The notes under the pieces: model-generated
Databases searched by the model: none
What the model saw: only the letters and a program-made list of their open reading frames with translations
Told to the model about the DNA's origin: nothing
Shown here: positions 16,835-24,964 of the stretch, piece by piece
How the letters are laid out: every line of letters begins with the position of its first letter
Position numbering within the stretch: position 1 is the stretch's first letter
Source of the DNA: Arthrobacter beigongshangensis
Lineage (GTDB): Bacteria > Bacillota > Bacilli > Bacillales_A > Planococcaceae
NCBI RefSeq assembly: GCF_016820585.1
Contig: NZ_JADHDX010000012.1
Span: 1-64,000 of the forward strand
Direction: 5' to 3'
Length of the DNA stretch: 64,000 bases
Made by a program: the position numbers and the translations under genes

Positions 16835-17350
16835 TTAGAAATATTTACTATCATCAAAATCGAGCGTGATAGAATAGTTTTTAGCATTAATCGCATTGGA
16901 TAACTTATGCGCATCCTTTTCAGCTTGCAATGATTTCACTCGATAGTCTTCTGGATCAAATAAGGCGACACGATAGACAATTGTACCTTCGGAGTAGCCG
17001 AATTGGATTTCTTCTTTTTGCGACATGGAAAGTTCCTTGTAAAAGCGAGCTTTAGCACGTAATTGAGTCGCAAGTTCAATTGCTTCTACAATGGCTAGTG
17101 GTTGCCCTTGGAAGTCGATACTGTGGTCGATATTGGCCCGATACATCAGACGGTCAAGTACGCGACTATCAGTACGCACTGTATCTAGTTCTGCTTCGAC
17201 TACTTGAAGGGAGCGTGGGCTTTGTACAGGTTCATTGCCCTTTTCTACAGTTGTAAAGGCAGCACGTCTCATTTCATCTTCCAGGTCATGAATACGCTTC
17301 GTTAAAATACTTTTTAATTTTACTGCTTCAGCAAGTGTAATGTTAGCCAT
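16835..17350 (-). CDS. conserved hypothetical protein, coiled-coil rich (DIP1984-like?)
   Basis: A 171-residue soluble protein is largely helical at the N-terminus (ITLAEAVKLKSILTKRIHDL) and resembles DIP1984-type proteins in its opening (LAEAL.lR..L..RI..L). The resemblance is limited, so no function is assigned. It has no transmembrane helix and no catalytic motif. It lies 29 bases downstream of the B3/B4-domain gene on the same strand and is probably cotranscribed with it. Confidence 0.6.
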   Translation of the reverse strand: MANITLAEAVKLKSILTKRIHDLEDEMRRAAFTTVEKGNEPVQSPRSLQVVEAELDTVRTDSRVLDRLMYRANIDHSIDFQGQPLAIVEAIELATQLRAKARFYKELSMSQKEEIQFGYSEGTIVYRVALFDPEDYRVKSLQAEKDAHKLSNAINAKNYSITLDFDDSKYF

Positions 17351-17379
17351 CTCATCATTCCCTCGATTCTTTAATCCAA

Positions 17380-18078
17380 TTATTCAACTATAATGGAAGT
17401 TTGTCCCTCATGCAAAACATACGAGTGGACGTCGCCGCCGCTAATACTGGTAAACATATTGCCACATGCCGTTGTTAGTTCAAGTGCCTCTGCTGCGTCC
17501 ATCGATGGGCGAATAAAGAAGACGTGAAGCGCTTCGGTTGTTTCTGTTGTGACAGCTGTTCGTACAGAATCGACAAATGGGCTACCGAACGGGCTATAAT
17601 CATCTTTTAAGAGTAAAATATTGTGTAAAGAATTGAAACGACCATTCAATCCGTCATAGCCAGTTTCTTCTGAACCAACAGAAATTCGTACATTGCCGAC
17701 AATTTTGTTGAAGTCATAAATACCAGCTGGGATTTCCTGCTGCAAGGAGAAAAAGTTGTTTAAATCGACTGCTGAGTGAAATGGAGTAATATAGTTTTGT
17801 TTTTTCACACGCCGCATAAGTGCTTCCGCGGAGTGACGATAGCGATTAGGATCTGCGCCAAGCGTTTTCCATACAGTTCTCCATTCTTGAATACCTGGAA
17901 AGTCAGTGACAGATTTGTCTTCCAGTTCAAAGAAAAGCTGCTCTTGGAATAGTTGTAGTCGACCTTTTAGCATTTGAGGCGATTCTGATACGGTAATTTT
18001 GGTATAATGATTAATGCCCAATTTTAATCCGGGCACGGCTTGTAAAATTTTTTCGGCCATTTCGATATACAATGACAT
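17380..18078 (-). CDS. B3/B4 tRNA-binding-domain protein
   Basis: This 232-residue protein matches stand-alone B3/B4-domain proteins, related to the editing region of phenylalanyl-tRNA synthetase beta. Characteristic segments are WRTVWKTLGADPNRYRHSAE, FHSAVDLNNFFSLQQEIPAG and YDGLNGRFNSLHNILLLKDD. The family is thought to act on amino acids or aminoacyl-tRNA, but the role of free-standing members is not settled. The ATG at 18076-18078 is preferred to the GTG just before it because of AAAGGG spacing. It is divergent from queG. Confidence 0.8.
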   Translation of the reverse strand: MSLYIEMAEKILQAVPGLKLGINHYTKITVSESPQMLKGRLQLFQEQLFFELEDKSVTDFPGIQEWRTVWKTLGADPNRYRHSAEALMRRVKKQNYITPFHSAVDLNNFFSLQQEIPAGIYDFNKIVGNVRISVGSEETGYDGLNGRFNSLHNILLLKDDYSPFGSPFVDSVRTAVTTETTEALHVFFIRPSMDAAEALELTTACGNMFTSISGGDVHSYVLHEGQTSIIVE

Positions 18079-18138
18079 CACCCTTTATATAATTTGATTT
18101 AGTTTAATTCAATACTAGCATAAAGGAGGCGTTAAGGT

Positions 18139-19278
18139 GTGAATGCTGTTCAACTGCAACAGGCAGTGAGAGACTATGCAGCTTCAATTGGCATAGATAA
18201 GATTGGTTTTACAACAGCTGCTCCGTTCAGAGAGCTGAAAAACCGTTTGAAGCGTCAGCAAGAATTGGGCTATCAGTCAGGGTTTGAAGAGAAGGACCTT
18301 GATAAGCGAACAGAGCCAGCGCTGCTTCTTGATCAAGCAGAAAGTATTATTGCGATTGCGATTGCCTATCCATCCAAGATGGTGAACACGCCCAAGGGGA
18401 AGAAGGGGGAGCGACGCGGCGTGTTCAGCCGCGCTTCATGGGGGATGGACTACCATACCGTTTTACGGGAGAAGCTGAGGCTTCTAGAAGAATTCATCTT
18501 AATAAATGTGCCTAGTGCTAAGCTTCGTTCGATGGTCGATACGGGGGAGCTTTCTGATCGTGCAGTTGCCGAGCGTGCAGGCATTGGGTGGTCGGCAAAA
18601 AACTGTGCCATTATTACGCCTGAATTCGGTTCATACGTCTATTTAGGTGAAATGATTACGAATATTCCATTTGCACCTGATGTGCCAATGGAGGATGAGT
18701 GTGGGGATTGTACGCTTTGCCTAGATGTTTGTCCAACCGGGGCATTAATTCAAGGTGGGCAATTGAATGCGCAACGTTGTATTGCATTTTTGACGCAGTC
18801 GAAAAAACCAATCCCAGAGGAGTTTCGTTCGGAGTTTGGAAATCGGGTATATGGCTGTGATACATGTCAGACTGTATGTCCAAAAAATAAAGGGAAATAC
18901 AATTTACATCAGGCTGTATTTCAGGCAGAGCCTGAGCTTGCTAAACCCCTACTCCAACCGATGCTTAGGCTATCGAACAGAGAGTTTAAAGAGAAATTTG
19001 GCCATGTGGCGGGCTCATGGCGTGGTAAAAATCCGATTCAACGCAATGCGATACTAGCACTTGCTCATTTTAAAGAGGAATCGGCGGTACCAGAGCTGAT
19101 TGTGATGCTAGGGCAAGATCCGCGTCCGGTTATTCGAGGAACGATTGTATGGGCACTTAGTCGAATTGGTACAGACGAAGGCTATCAAGCTATCCAAGAG
19201 GCGTTAACGAAAGAGCAAGATGAGGAAGTACTTGTGGAATTAAAAAAAGCAGTAGATAATTGGACATATCAATTGTAA
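18139..19278 (+). CDS. queG: epoxyqueuosine reductase QueG
   Basis: This 379-residue enzyme catalyses the last step of queuosine synthesis in tRNA, reducing epoxyqueuosine with a cobalamin cofactor and two [4Fe-4S] clusters. Both cluster motifs are visible: CGDCTLCLDVCP and CDTCQTVCP. The family's SDRAVAERAGIGWSAKNC segment is present. The C-terminal ~80 residues form HEAT-like repeats (VPELIVMLGQDPRPVIRGTI), as in Bacillus QueG. It starts at GTG with AAAGGAGG upstream. The trmL gene follows after 14 bp. Confidence 0.95.
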   Translation: MNAVQLQQAVRDYAASIGIDKIGFTTAAPFRELKNRLKRQQELGYQSGFEEKDLDKRTEPALLLDQAESIIAIAIAYPSKMVNTPKGKKGERRGVFSRASWGMDYHTVLREKLRLLEEFILINVPSAKLRSMVDTGELSDRAVAERAGIGWSAKNCAIITPEFGSYVYLGEMITNIPFAPDVPMEDECGDCTLCLDVCPTGALIQGGQLNAQRCIAFLTQSKKPIPEEFRSEFGNRVYGCDTCQTVCPKNKGKYNLHQAVFQAEPELAKPLLQPMLRLSNREFKEKFGHVAGSWRGKNPIQRNAILALAHFKEESAVPELIVMLGQDPRPVIRGTIVWALSRIGTDEGYQAIQEALTKEQDEEVLVELKKAVDNWTYQL

Positions 19279-19292
19279 GGGGAAGTGTTGAA

Positions 19293-19766
19293 ATGGCAAT
19301 ACATGTTGCATTGTTTGAACCGCTTATTCCGGCGAATACGGGAAATATTGCACGGACTTGTGCAGGAACTAAAACGAAGCTCCATCTAATTAAACCACTT
19401 GGATTTTCGACAGACGATAAAATGTTGAAGCGGGCAGGCCTTGATTATTGGGAGCATGTTGATATTACGTATCACGAAGGCATTCGGGAAATGTTTGCAG
19501 CATATCCGGCGGCAGTATTTTACTTTTTGACGAAGCATGGGGACAAGCCCCATACCGCATTCGATTACTCGGATACGGCACAGGACATATTCTTTGTGTT
19601 TGGCAAGGAAACGAGCGGGTTGCCAGATGACATTATCGAAGAGAACAAAGAGCGCTGCTTGCGAATTCCGATGAATGACCATATTCGCTCGTTGAATCTA
19701 TCGAATACAGCAGCGATACTTATTTATGAAGCACTCAGACAGCAACATTACCCAGGATTAGCCTAA
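19293..19766 (+). CDS. trmL: tRNA (cytidine(34)/uridine(34)-2'-O)-methyltransferase TrmL
   Basis: This 157-residue SPOUT-family enzyme 2'-O-methylates the wobble base of tRNA-Leu. Conserved motifs are PLIPANTGNIARTCAGT (motif 1), FGKETSGLP (motif 2) and IPMNDHIRSLNLSNTAAILI (motif 3, trefoil knot). The ATG at 19293 has AAGGGGAA upstream; the longer frame from 19260 overlaps queG. With queG it forms a tRNA anticodon-loop modification pair, closed by a terminator immediately after the stop. Confidence 0.93.
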   Translation: MAIHVALFEPLIPANTGNIARTCAGTKTKLHLIKPLGFSTDDKMLKRAGLDYWEHVDITYHEGIREMFAAYPAAVFYFLTKHGDKPHTAFDYSDTAQDIFFVFGKETSGLPDDIIEENKERCLRIPMNDHIRSLNLSNTAAILIYEALRQQHYPGLA

Positions 19767-19767
19767 A

Positions 19768-19803
19768 AAAACGGGACAGCCATAAAAGGCTAGTCCCGTT
19801 TTT
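19768..19803 (+). terminator. Rho-independent terminator of queG-trmL
   Basis: AAAAACGGGAC and GTCCCGTTTTT pair, with an inner AGCC/GGCT; directly follows the trmL stop. Confidence 0.88.
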
Positions 19804-19811
19804 ACATTGTA

Positions 19812-19934
19812 TTAGGTTGGCTGATGACCACGGCTCTTCTTGCTTTTATGGCTATTGCCTTTGTCTTCGTAGCCACCTGTAAGGATTGCAGAAAGGAATG
19901 CTACGCTAACACCCATGATAAGAATCAAATTCAT
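19812..19934 (-). CDS. small membrane protein, 40 residues
   Basis: The minus strand encodes MNLILIMGVSVAFLSAILTG followed by a hydrophilic lysine- and histidine-rich tail and a stop. GGGAGG lies about 9 bases before the ATG. One N-terminal transmembrane helix and a charged cytosolic tail are evident. No homologue is recognised. The strong ribosome-binding site and clean hydrophobic/charged division support translation. It is on its own between terminators and repeat copy A. Confidence 0.6.
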   Translation of the reverse strand: MNLILIMGVSVAFLSAILTGGYEDKGNSHKSKKSRGHQPT

Positions 19935-20038
19935 TAGATGATACCTCCCGTAAAATCAGTAGTTCTTAGTACAGTATACCTTATTGGCAATCAAATTGAA
20001 ATAACGGTAAGAAAAAATTGTGACAAAGACAGTAACAC

Positions 20039-20177
20039 CTTTCACTTAATTCAGCTGGGGTTTCAAACCCTGCTGAATTAAGTGAAAGCCTCCGGCGGAT
20101 GTCACAGATTTTGAAGGGAGTCAATTGAGCAAGCTCAATTCAAAATCCGGACGCAATCACGCCGAGGCGCGATTGAT
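20039..20177 (+). repeat. three-hairpin dispersed repeat, copy A (full length)
   Basis: Hairpin 1 pairs CTTTCACTTAATTCAGC with GCTGAATTAAGTGAAAG. Next comes the invariant CCTCCGGCGGATGTCA. Hairpin 2 has an outer AGATTTTGAA/TTCAAAATC pair and an inner CAATTGAGC/GCTCAATT. Hairpin 3 is CAATCACGCC/GGCGCGATTG. It ends one base before the stop codon of the minus-strand permease gene. Confidence 0.9.
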
Positions 20178-20178
20178 T

Positions 20179-21480
20179 TTAATGCGGCAAAAAGAGTAGC
20201 TGATAAGCGAACAATACAGCGAAAATATATAAGAGAACGGGAACTTGTTTCCCTTTGCCTTTCACGACTTTTAACAGTGGGTAGGTGATAAAGCCAAGTG
20301 CAATTCCTGTTGCAATGCTTGAAGTGAGCGGCATTGTTAGAATAACGAGAAATGCTGGAAATGCTTCATCGAATGAATCCCAGTCGATATGTTTAACCGC
20401 ACCAATCATTAAGCTACCAACGATAATCAAAGCAGGAGCGGTTATCGCTGATACACCCGAAAGCGCACTGACAAATGGTCCGAAGAATGCAGCAATGATG
20501 AACAAGATAGCTACGGTTAGTGTTGTTAAACCAGTACGTCCACCAACTGCAACACCAGAGGATGACTCGATGTAGGCAGAGGTAGGACTTGTTCCGAACA
20601 TGGCACCTGTTGCAGTCGCGACTGAGTCAGCAAGCAAAGCATGGCGTGCACGTGGCAAAGTATTGCCTTTCATTAAGCCAGCTTGCTTGGCAACACCAAT
20701 CATCGTGCCAGTTGTATCGAATAAGGTTACAATTAAGAACGCAAAGACAACGCCATATAGACCATGTGAAATGACATCGCCGACTGCATGAACGGGATTC
20801 CAAACAAGAATTCCCTCGGGTAAATGTGGTATTTGCCACAGGCTACCTTCAAATTTTAGCTGTTTTGTAACAAGTGCTACAATACCTGTCAGAATCATGC
20901 CGATGAAAATCGAACCATAGACATTCAAAGTCATCAGAATGATTGTGACGAGTAGGCCGAATAATGCCAATAGAACAGGTGGGGAGGTGAGATCACCTAA
21001 CTGTACAAGATTACCTGGATGCGGAGCAACAAGGCCTGAAAGACGCAAGCCGATAAAAGCAATGAACAACCCTATCCCAGCCGTAATTCCTAATTTTAAG
21101 CTCTCAGGAATGGATTGGATTAATTTTTCGCGGAAGGATGTTAGGGATAATAAGACAAATAATAGTCCTGCAACGAATACCGCCGAAAAGGCAGTCATGT
21201 AGTCCAGTTGACCATCGGATGCAATGACGATGGATGTGAAATAAGCATTTAACCCCATACCCGGTGCGATGGCGATTGGGTAATTCGCAAATAATGCCAT
21301 CCAAAGTGTACCAATTACCGCTGCAACAATTGTCGCGAGGAAAACTTGCTCGAATGGTACGCCGGCATCGGCAAGAATAATCGGATTGACAATGACGATA
21401 TAGGCCATTGTTAAAAAAGTAGTCACGCCAGCTAATAATTCAGTTTTTACGGTTGTATTCAGCTCTTTTAAATGAAACAT
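20179..21480 (-). CDS. NCS2-family hypoxanthine/guanine (AzgA/PbuG-PbuO type) permease
   Basis: This 433-residue membrane protein has about 12-14 hydrophobic segments. It carries AzgA-like signatures: TELLAGVTTFLTMAYIVIVN at the N-terminus, APGMGLNAYF, and GTSPTSAYIESSSGVAVGGR with the substrate-site ESS. It imports purine bases by proton symport. B. subtilis PbuG and PbuO are the nearest types; which of the two cannot be told. The upstream 300 bp has no visible purine riboswitch core. It is monocistronic, with repeat copy A directly at its 3' end. Confidence 0.9.
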   Translation of the reverse strand: MFHLKELNTTVKTELLAGVTTFLTMAYIVIVNPIILADAGVPFEQVFLATIVAAVIGTLWMALFANYPIAIAPGMGLNAYFTSIVIASDGQLDYMTAFSAVFVAGLLFVLLSLTSFREKLIQSIPESLKLGITAGIGLFIAFIGLRLSGLVAPHPGNLVQLGDLTSPPVLLALFGLLVTIILMTLNVYGSIFIGMILTGIVALVTKQLKFEGSLWQIPHLPEGILVWNPVHAVGDVISHGLYGVVFAFLIVTLFDTTGTMIGVAKQAGLMKGNTLPRARHALLADSVATATGAMFGTSPTSAYIESSSGVAVGGRTGLTTLTVAILFIIAAFFGPFVSALSGVSAITAPALIIVGSLMIGAVKHIDWDSFDEAFPAFLVILTMPLTSSIATGIALGFITYPLLKVVKGKGKQVPVLLYIFAVLFAYQLLFLPH

Positions 21481-21779
21481 TGTAAATCTCCTTTCAAAAT
21501 ACGAACAAAATGAAGCACATGTACAATAATATTCGTTTTTCGTTTAGATTTCAACTGTCAATTTCATCACATATTAGCAAACCGAGGTCGTCCTTTAGAA
21601 CTTCTTTCAAAATAAGTGATCTCTCCTAAAGGGTCAACATAAATCAGAGAATACATTCAAACGTAATGAGTGAACATATCCAACGCATTGCCAGAAATTT
21701 ATTCCTTTTGAGGTAATTAGATTCTTTGATTAGGGAATTAGTATGATATAATTAAGAAAAGAGTCTAGGAGGAATAGAT

Positions 21780-22715
21780 GTGTTCTCTAGTAAAAAAAAG
21801 AATGTTCAGGATACAGATTTACAATTAGAAATTGAACGTCTAAAAACGGTATATTCAGATAAAGAGGCGCAAGATAAAAGTCGCTTAACTGATTTGAAAA
21901 GTGAACTTAATGCTGCTGTTCACCACCACGAGAAGGTTAATGCACAGCATAATATAATGGGCGAAGCAGTTAGCCAGATTGAAGTAAGATTTGATAGAGT
22001 CGGAGATTTGAGTGAGAAAACGTCTGAGAAATCACATGAATTGTTTGAAAAAGGACTTTCACTTGAGACAAGATCACATAGTATGGTTGAAGAAGCAACA
22101 GAGGGTACGAAGGAAGTCAATGCAACTGCTGAAGTTATTAGGGATTTAGGGGTACAAATTCAAGCGTCAGAAAAAAACATGACTAATTTGAGTGCTCGGT
22201 CTGTTGAAATTCAGTCAATTGTTGGTGTTATTGAAGGAATTGCGGCACAGACCAACTTGCTAGCATTAAATGCATCTATTGAAGCGGCACGCGCAGGAGA
22301 ATCTGGTAAAGGATTTGCGGTTGTTGCACAAGAAGTACGGAAGCTTGCAGAAAGTACATCTGATAGTACGGCTAATATCCAAACATTAACGTCCTCATTG
22401 CGTGATGAAATCGAACAAGCACTTGCCGCAACACGGAAAAGTGCCGAGCTTGTTGAAAAAGGTGTAGCCGTTAGTTTTGAAACAGCTGCGAAAATCGAAA
22501 ATATTCTTGGGACAATCGAGCATAGCCAAGGAGATATCGGTGCAATTCAAGAGATGATTGAAGAACAGAAGAGATTGTCTGAAGAGGTAAAAAGCGAGTT
22601 ACTTGGTGCGAAAGAGCTTTTTGCACAAGCACATGATTTGATTGTTGAGCATATCGAGGATGCTAAAGAAGTAGACGAGCGACTTGAGAATGGAATTCGT
22701 CAATTAGCATTTTAA
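21780..22715 (+). CDS. soluble chemoreceptor-like signalling protein (YfmS type)
   Basis: This 311-residue methyl-accepting-type protein has no transmembrane helix. An N-terminal coiled coil (residues 10-60) leads into an MCP signalling domain whose hairpin tip reads [20 protein letters not shown] and continues [20 protein letters not shown], the CheA/CheW-contacting region. Length resembles the soluble B. subtilis receptor YfmS. There is no ligand-binding domain, so the input is unknown. The start is GTG 21780 with AGGAGG at 21768-21773; the ATG two bases earlier is out of frame. Repeat copy B begins at its stop codon. Confidence 0.85.
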   Translation: MFSSKKKNVQDTDLQLEIERLKTVYSDKEAQDKSRLTDLKSELNAAVHHHEKVNAQHNIMGEAVSQIEVRFDRVGDLSEKTSEKSHELFEKGLSLETRSHSMVEEATEGTKEVNATAEVIRDLGVQIQASEKNMTNLSARSVEIQSIVGVIEGIAAQTNLLALNASIEAARAGESGKGFAVVAQEVRKLAESTSDSTANIQTLTSSLRDEIEQALAATRKSAELVEKGVAVSFETAAKIENILGTIEHSQGDIGAIQEMIEEQKRLSEEVKSELLGAKELFAQAHDLIVEHIEDAKEVDERLENGIRQLAF

Positions 22716-22943
22716 CTTGATTCAGCAAATGTGTTTGTACTGAAAGCGAAGCGTCAGCTACAGAAGTCCGCCACTTCTATAAGTGGTGGGATGAATGCCG
22801 GAAAAGCATTTCGGTCAAAGGGGGTTCAAACTCCCTGCTGATTCAAGTTAAGCCTCCGGCGGATGTTAAGGATTTTGAGGGGAGTTAATTGTGCTGTGCA
22901 CAATTCAAAATCCTAACGCAATTACGCCGAGGCGCAATTGATT
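22711..22943 (+). repeat. three-hairpin dispersed repeat, copy B (with extra module)
   Basis: The outer arms TTAACTTGATTCAGC (22712) and GCTGATTCAAGTTAA (22837) enclose an extra ~105 bp containing CAGAAGTCCGCCACTTCTAT and GGTGGGATGAATGCC, a module also seen in copy H. The core then follows: hairpin 2 with compensated changes (AGGATTTTGA/TCAAAATCCT, AATTGTGC/GCACAATT) and hairpin 3 ending GGCGCAATTG. It overlaps the stop codon of the chemoreceptor gene. Confidence 0.88.
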
Positions 22944-22950
22944 TAAAAAT

Positions 22951-22985
22951 AAAATCCATGGAGAAATTTCCTCCATGGATTTTTT
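22951..22985 (-). terminator. bidirectional Rho-independent terminator
   Basis: AAAATCCATGGAG/CTCCATGGATTTT, a 13-bp stem with AT-tails on both sides, between the chemoreceptor and the minus-strand pseudouridine synthase gene. Confidence 0.85.
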
Positions 22986-23829
22986 ATTTTATTTCAATTG
23001 TAGTTTGCTGTTCAGTAAACGGATGAATAAAGCGTAGCGTTGTGGCCGTTAGGCGGTAATGTCCATCCGCAGTTTCGCTGCCGTCATAGAGTGTATCTCC
23101 TGTAACGGGATTACCAATATGAGCTAAATGAACGCGAATTTGGTGCGTGCGTCCTGTTTCAAGCTGTGCCTCAACAAGGGTCGTGTTTTCCTTGCGTTCA
23201 ATGACCTTGAAGTGAGTGACAGCAGCTTGTCCAGACATGGAAACAAGTCGTTTAGCAGGGTGATGGCGATCTCGACCAATTGGCAATTTAATCGTACCCC
23301 TTGGCCTTTTCAGGTAGCCATCTACCTCTGCAACATATTGGCGTGTGAGATTGTTCTGTTCAATCATTCGATCGAATAGTGATTTGGCAATGGGGTGCTT
23401 GGCGATAAGCACAAGCCCGGAAGTGCCTTTATCTAAACGATGGATATGCTCAGCGTAATCACCGCCATTGTTCCGAATATGTGCCATGACAAGATTCATC
23501 AGCGTACCTGTCTCCGTTGGTCCATCAGGATGAGTCGCTATGCCTGCTGGTTTTACTGCGGCAAGAATATGTTCATCTTCGAAAAGAATAGTCAATTCAC
23601 CTTTGTCATCTGCTACATATGTGGAGGCGGTATCCGGGAATGTGAATACTAATTCCGTCCCTTCAGGCAGGGGAGCACGCCAGTCATCTATTGGATTACT
23701 GGCTGAATCGAGTACGCTTTTTGCCATTCGCATAAGGTGAACTGTTTTTTTGCCGCCCTGCCATTGTTCTTTTAGTAGTTGTTCGACCGTTATATCCGGC
23801 TGTTGGGTTTTATAATGAAATAAAGCCAT
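22984..23829 (-). CDS. RluA-family pseudouridine synthase (YhcT-like)
   Basis: This 281-residue enzyme converts uridine to pseudouridine in RNA. The catalytic motif HRLDKGTSGLVL with its invariant Asp is present, as are EDEHILAAVKPAGIATHPDG (motif I) and LETGRTHQIRVHLAHIGNPV (motif III). The N-terminal 70 residues are short and lack a clear S4 domain. Which rRNA or tRNA site is modified cannot be deduced. It lies 28 bp downstream of the thioredoxin-like gene, on the same strand. Confidence 0.9.
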   Translation of the reverse strand: MALFHYKTQQPDITVEQLLKEQWQGGKKTVHLMRMAKSVLDSASNPIDDWRAPLPEGTELVFTFPDTASTYVADDKGELTILFEDEHILAAVKPAGIATHPDGPTETGTLMNLVMAHIRNNGGDYAEHIHRLDKGTSGLVLIAKHPIAKSLFDRMIEQNNLTRQYVAEVDGYLKRPRGTIKLPIGRDRHHPAKRLVSMSGQAAVTHFKVIERKENTTLVEAQLETGRTHQIRVHLAHIGNPVTGDTLYDGSETADGHYRLTATTLRFIHPFTEQQTTIEIK

Positions 23830-23857
23830 TTAGATCATTCCTTCCAGCTATCTTTCA

Positions 23858-24319
23858 TTATTTACCTGCGAATTCAGTGAAGAATGCCCGTATCTCTTCC
23901 GCCGGGCGTTCACCGCCCATTCTTACAACTTCTTTTCCATCCTTGTACTGGACAAGCATAGGCCATGTTTGAATATCAGCAGGATGAGGGTATTCCAACA
24001 TATTATATTGCAATACGTCAACCCCCATCTCTTTAGCAATCGGCATCATGACAGGTGTCATCGCCATACAATACTGACATTCTGGGTGGAAATAGTATGC
24101 TGTAACGGATTCGCCAGAAGTGATTTTTTCGTTAAGTACTTCTGGTAGAACTATATTGTCGTAATGCTCATTGCCGATTAAAGCAATTGTAGATTTAGAT
24201 AACTTGTCTGTGTCATACGGATTATCCTTTAGTTTTGCCTTATCTGATTGATTTGATAAAACAACGATGAGTATGAAAACGGCGACAATCGCACCGCCAA
24301 TGATGAGTAGTTTTTTCAA
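23858..24319 (-). CDS. membrane-anchored thioredoxin-like thiol-disulfide protein
   Basis: This 153-residue protein has an N-terminal anchor (IIGGAIVAVFILIVVLS, residues 5-22) and an extracytoplasmic thioredoxin fold with active site CQYC (YYFHPECQYCMAMTP), followed by the usual cis-proline segment (TWPMLVQYKDGKEV). It starts one base after the stop of the DsbB-like gene upstream, so the two form an operon. It would receive or pass oxidising equivalents for secreted proteins, acting as the BdbA/DsbA-like partner. Confidence 0.85.
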   Translation of the reverse strand: MKKLLIIGGAIVAVFILIVVLSNQSDKAKLKDNPYDTDKLSKSTIALIGNEHYDNIVLPEVLNEKITSGESVTAYYFHPECQYCMAMTPVMMPIAKEMGVDVLQYNMLEYPHPADIQTWPMLVQYKDGKEVVRMGGERPAEEIRAFFTEFAGK

Positions 24320-24320
24320 A

Positions 24321-24749
24321 TTACTTCGACTCCTTCTGCCATTTCACGATGAAAAGGCTTGTGATTAAGATGATTGTAAACGCGATTAGTGCTAAAAAGG
24401 GAATAGTGATGAACCCAAGATAGTTAATGTACTGTCCTGTACAAGATACAGCCCCACAAGAAGGTGCACTTTCGCCTAAGAAGCTTAGCTTTTGGATGCC
24501 ATAATGATAGAGGGAAATGCTTCCACCAATCGTCGCAAAAATAGCAGTCGTTAAAGCGATTTGTGCATTTTTCTGAAACAAGGCAATACCTGAAATGAGG
24601 ACAAGTGGATACATCAAAATACGTTGGTACCAACAAAGTGTGCAAGGCTCGTATCCGCGTACTTGTGAAAAGTATAACGAACCCAGTGTCGCAACAAGCG
24701 ATACGGTACATATTAAGATGAGTCCGTTTTCTATCCGTTTATTCAACAT
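24321..24749 (-). CDS. bdbC: disulfide bond formation protein, DsbB family (BdbC-like)
   Basis: This 142-residue protein has four transmembrane helices and two periplasm-side cysteine pairs typical of DsbB: CTLC in EPCTLCWYQRILMYP after helix 1, and the second pair in SCGAVSCTGQY between helices 3 and 4. The family reoxidises DsbA-like proteins and passes electrons to quinone. Length and topology are normal for Gram-positive BdbB/BdbC. It is first in a two-gene unit with the thioredoxin-like gene. Confidence 0.92.
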   Translation of the reverse strand: MLNKRIENGLILICTVSLVATLGSLYFSQVRGYEPCTLCWYQRILMYPLVLISGIALFQKNAQIALTTAIFATIGGSISLYHYGIQKLSFLGESAPSCGAVSCTGQYINYLGFITIPFLALIAFTIILITSLFIVKWQKESK

Positions 24750-24791
24750 GACCAGCTCCTAGATCGTTTACTACTTATTTGATTATAGAGG

Positions 24792-24834
24792 GTCGACAGA
24801 AGCAAGTAAATAGTATTGACTTGCTTCTGTCGAC
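24792..24834. repeat. perfect 16-bp inverted repeat hairpin
   Basis: GTCGACAGAAGCAAGT and ACTTGCTTCTGTCGAC are separated by 11 bases. No T-run follows, so it is not an obvious terminator. It lies between the divergent bdbC and GNAT-nitrilase genes and could be a protein binding site or a repeat. Confidence 0.7.
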
Positions 24835-24964
24835 GCTAGTTAGTCTAGGAGAAGGTTGTGAAGTTTGAATGGAATTAGGGAGGCATTCTGCGGGCGTAAT
24901 TTCAGCTCGGTGTAATTGATTCACAAGGGTTGTGCGATATAATAAAGAGAAAGGGGTGTTTCGG

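Noticed and set aside
16684..16869. 61-codon plus-strand frame after the anti-sigma gene
   Set aside because: Runs into the antisense of a conserved gene, has no good ribosome-binding site, and crosses an inverted repeat.
21481..21779. Purine riboswitch expected upstream of the NCS2 permease
   Set aside because: The minus strand lacks the conserved core (for example GATATGG and GTTTCTACC); only AT-rich sequence and weak hairpins are present.
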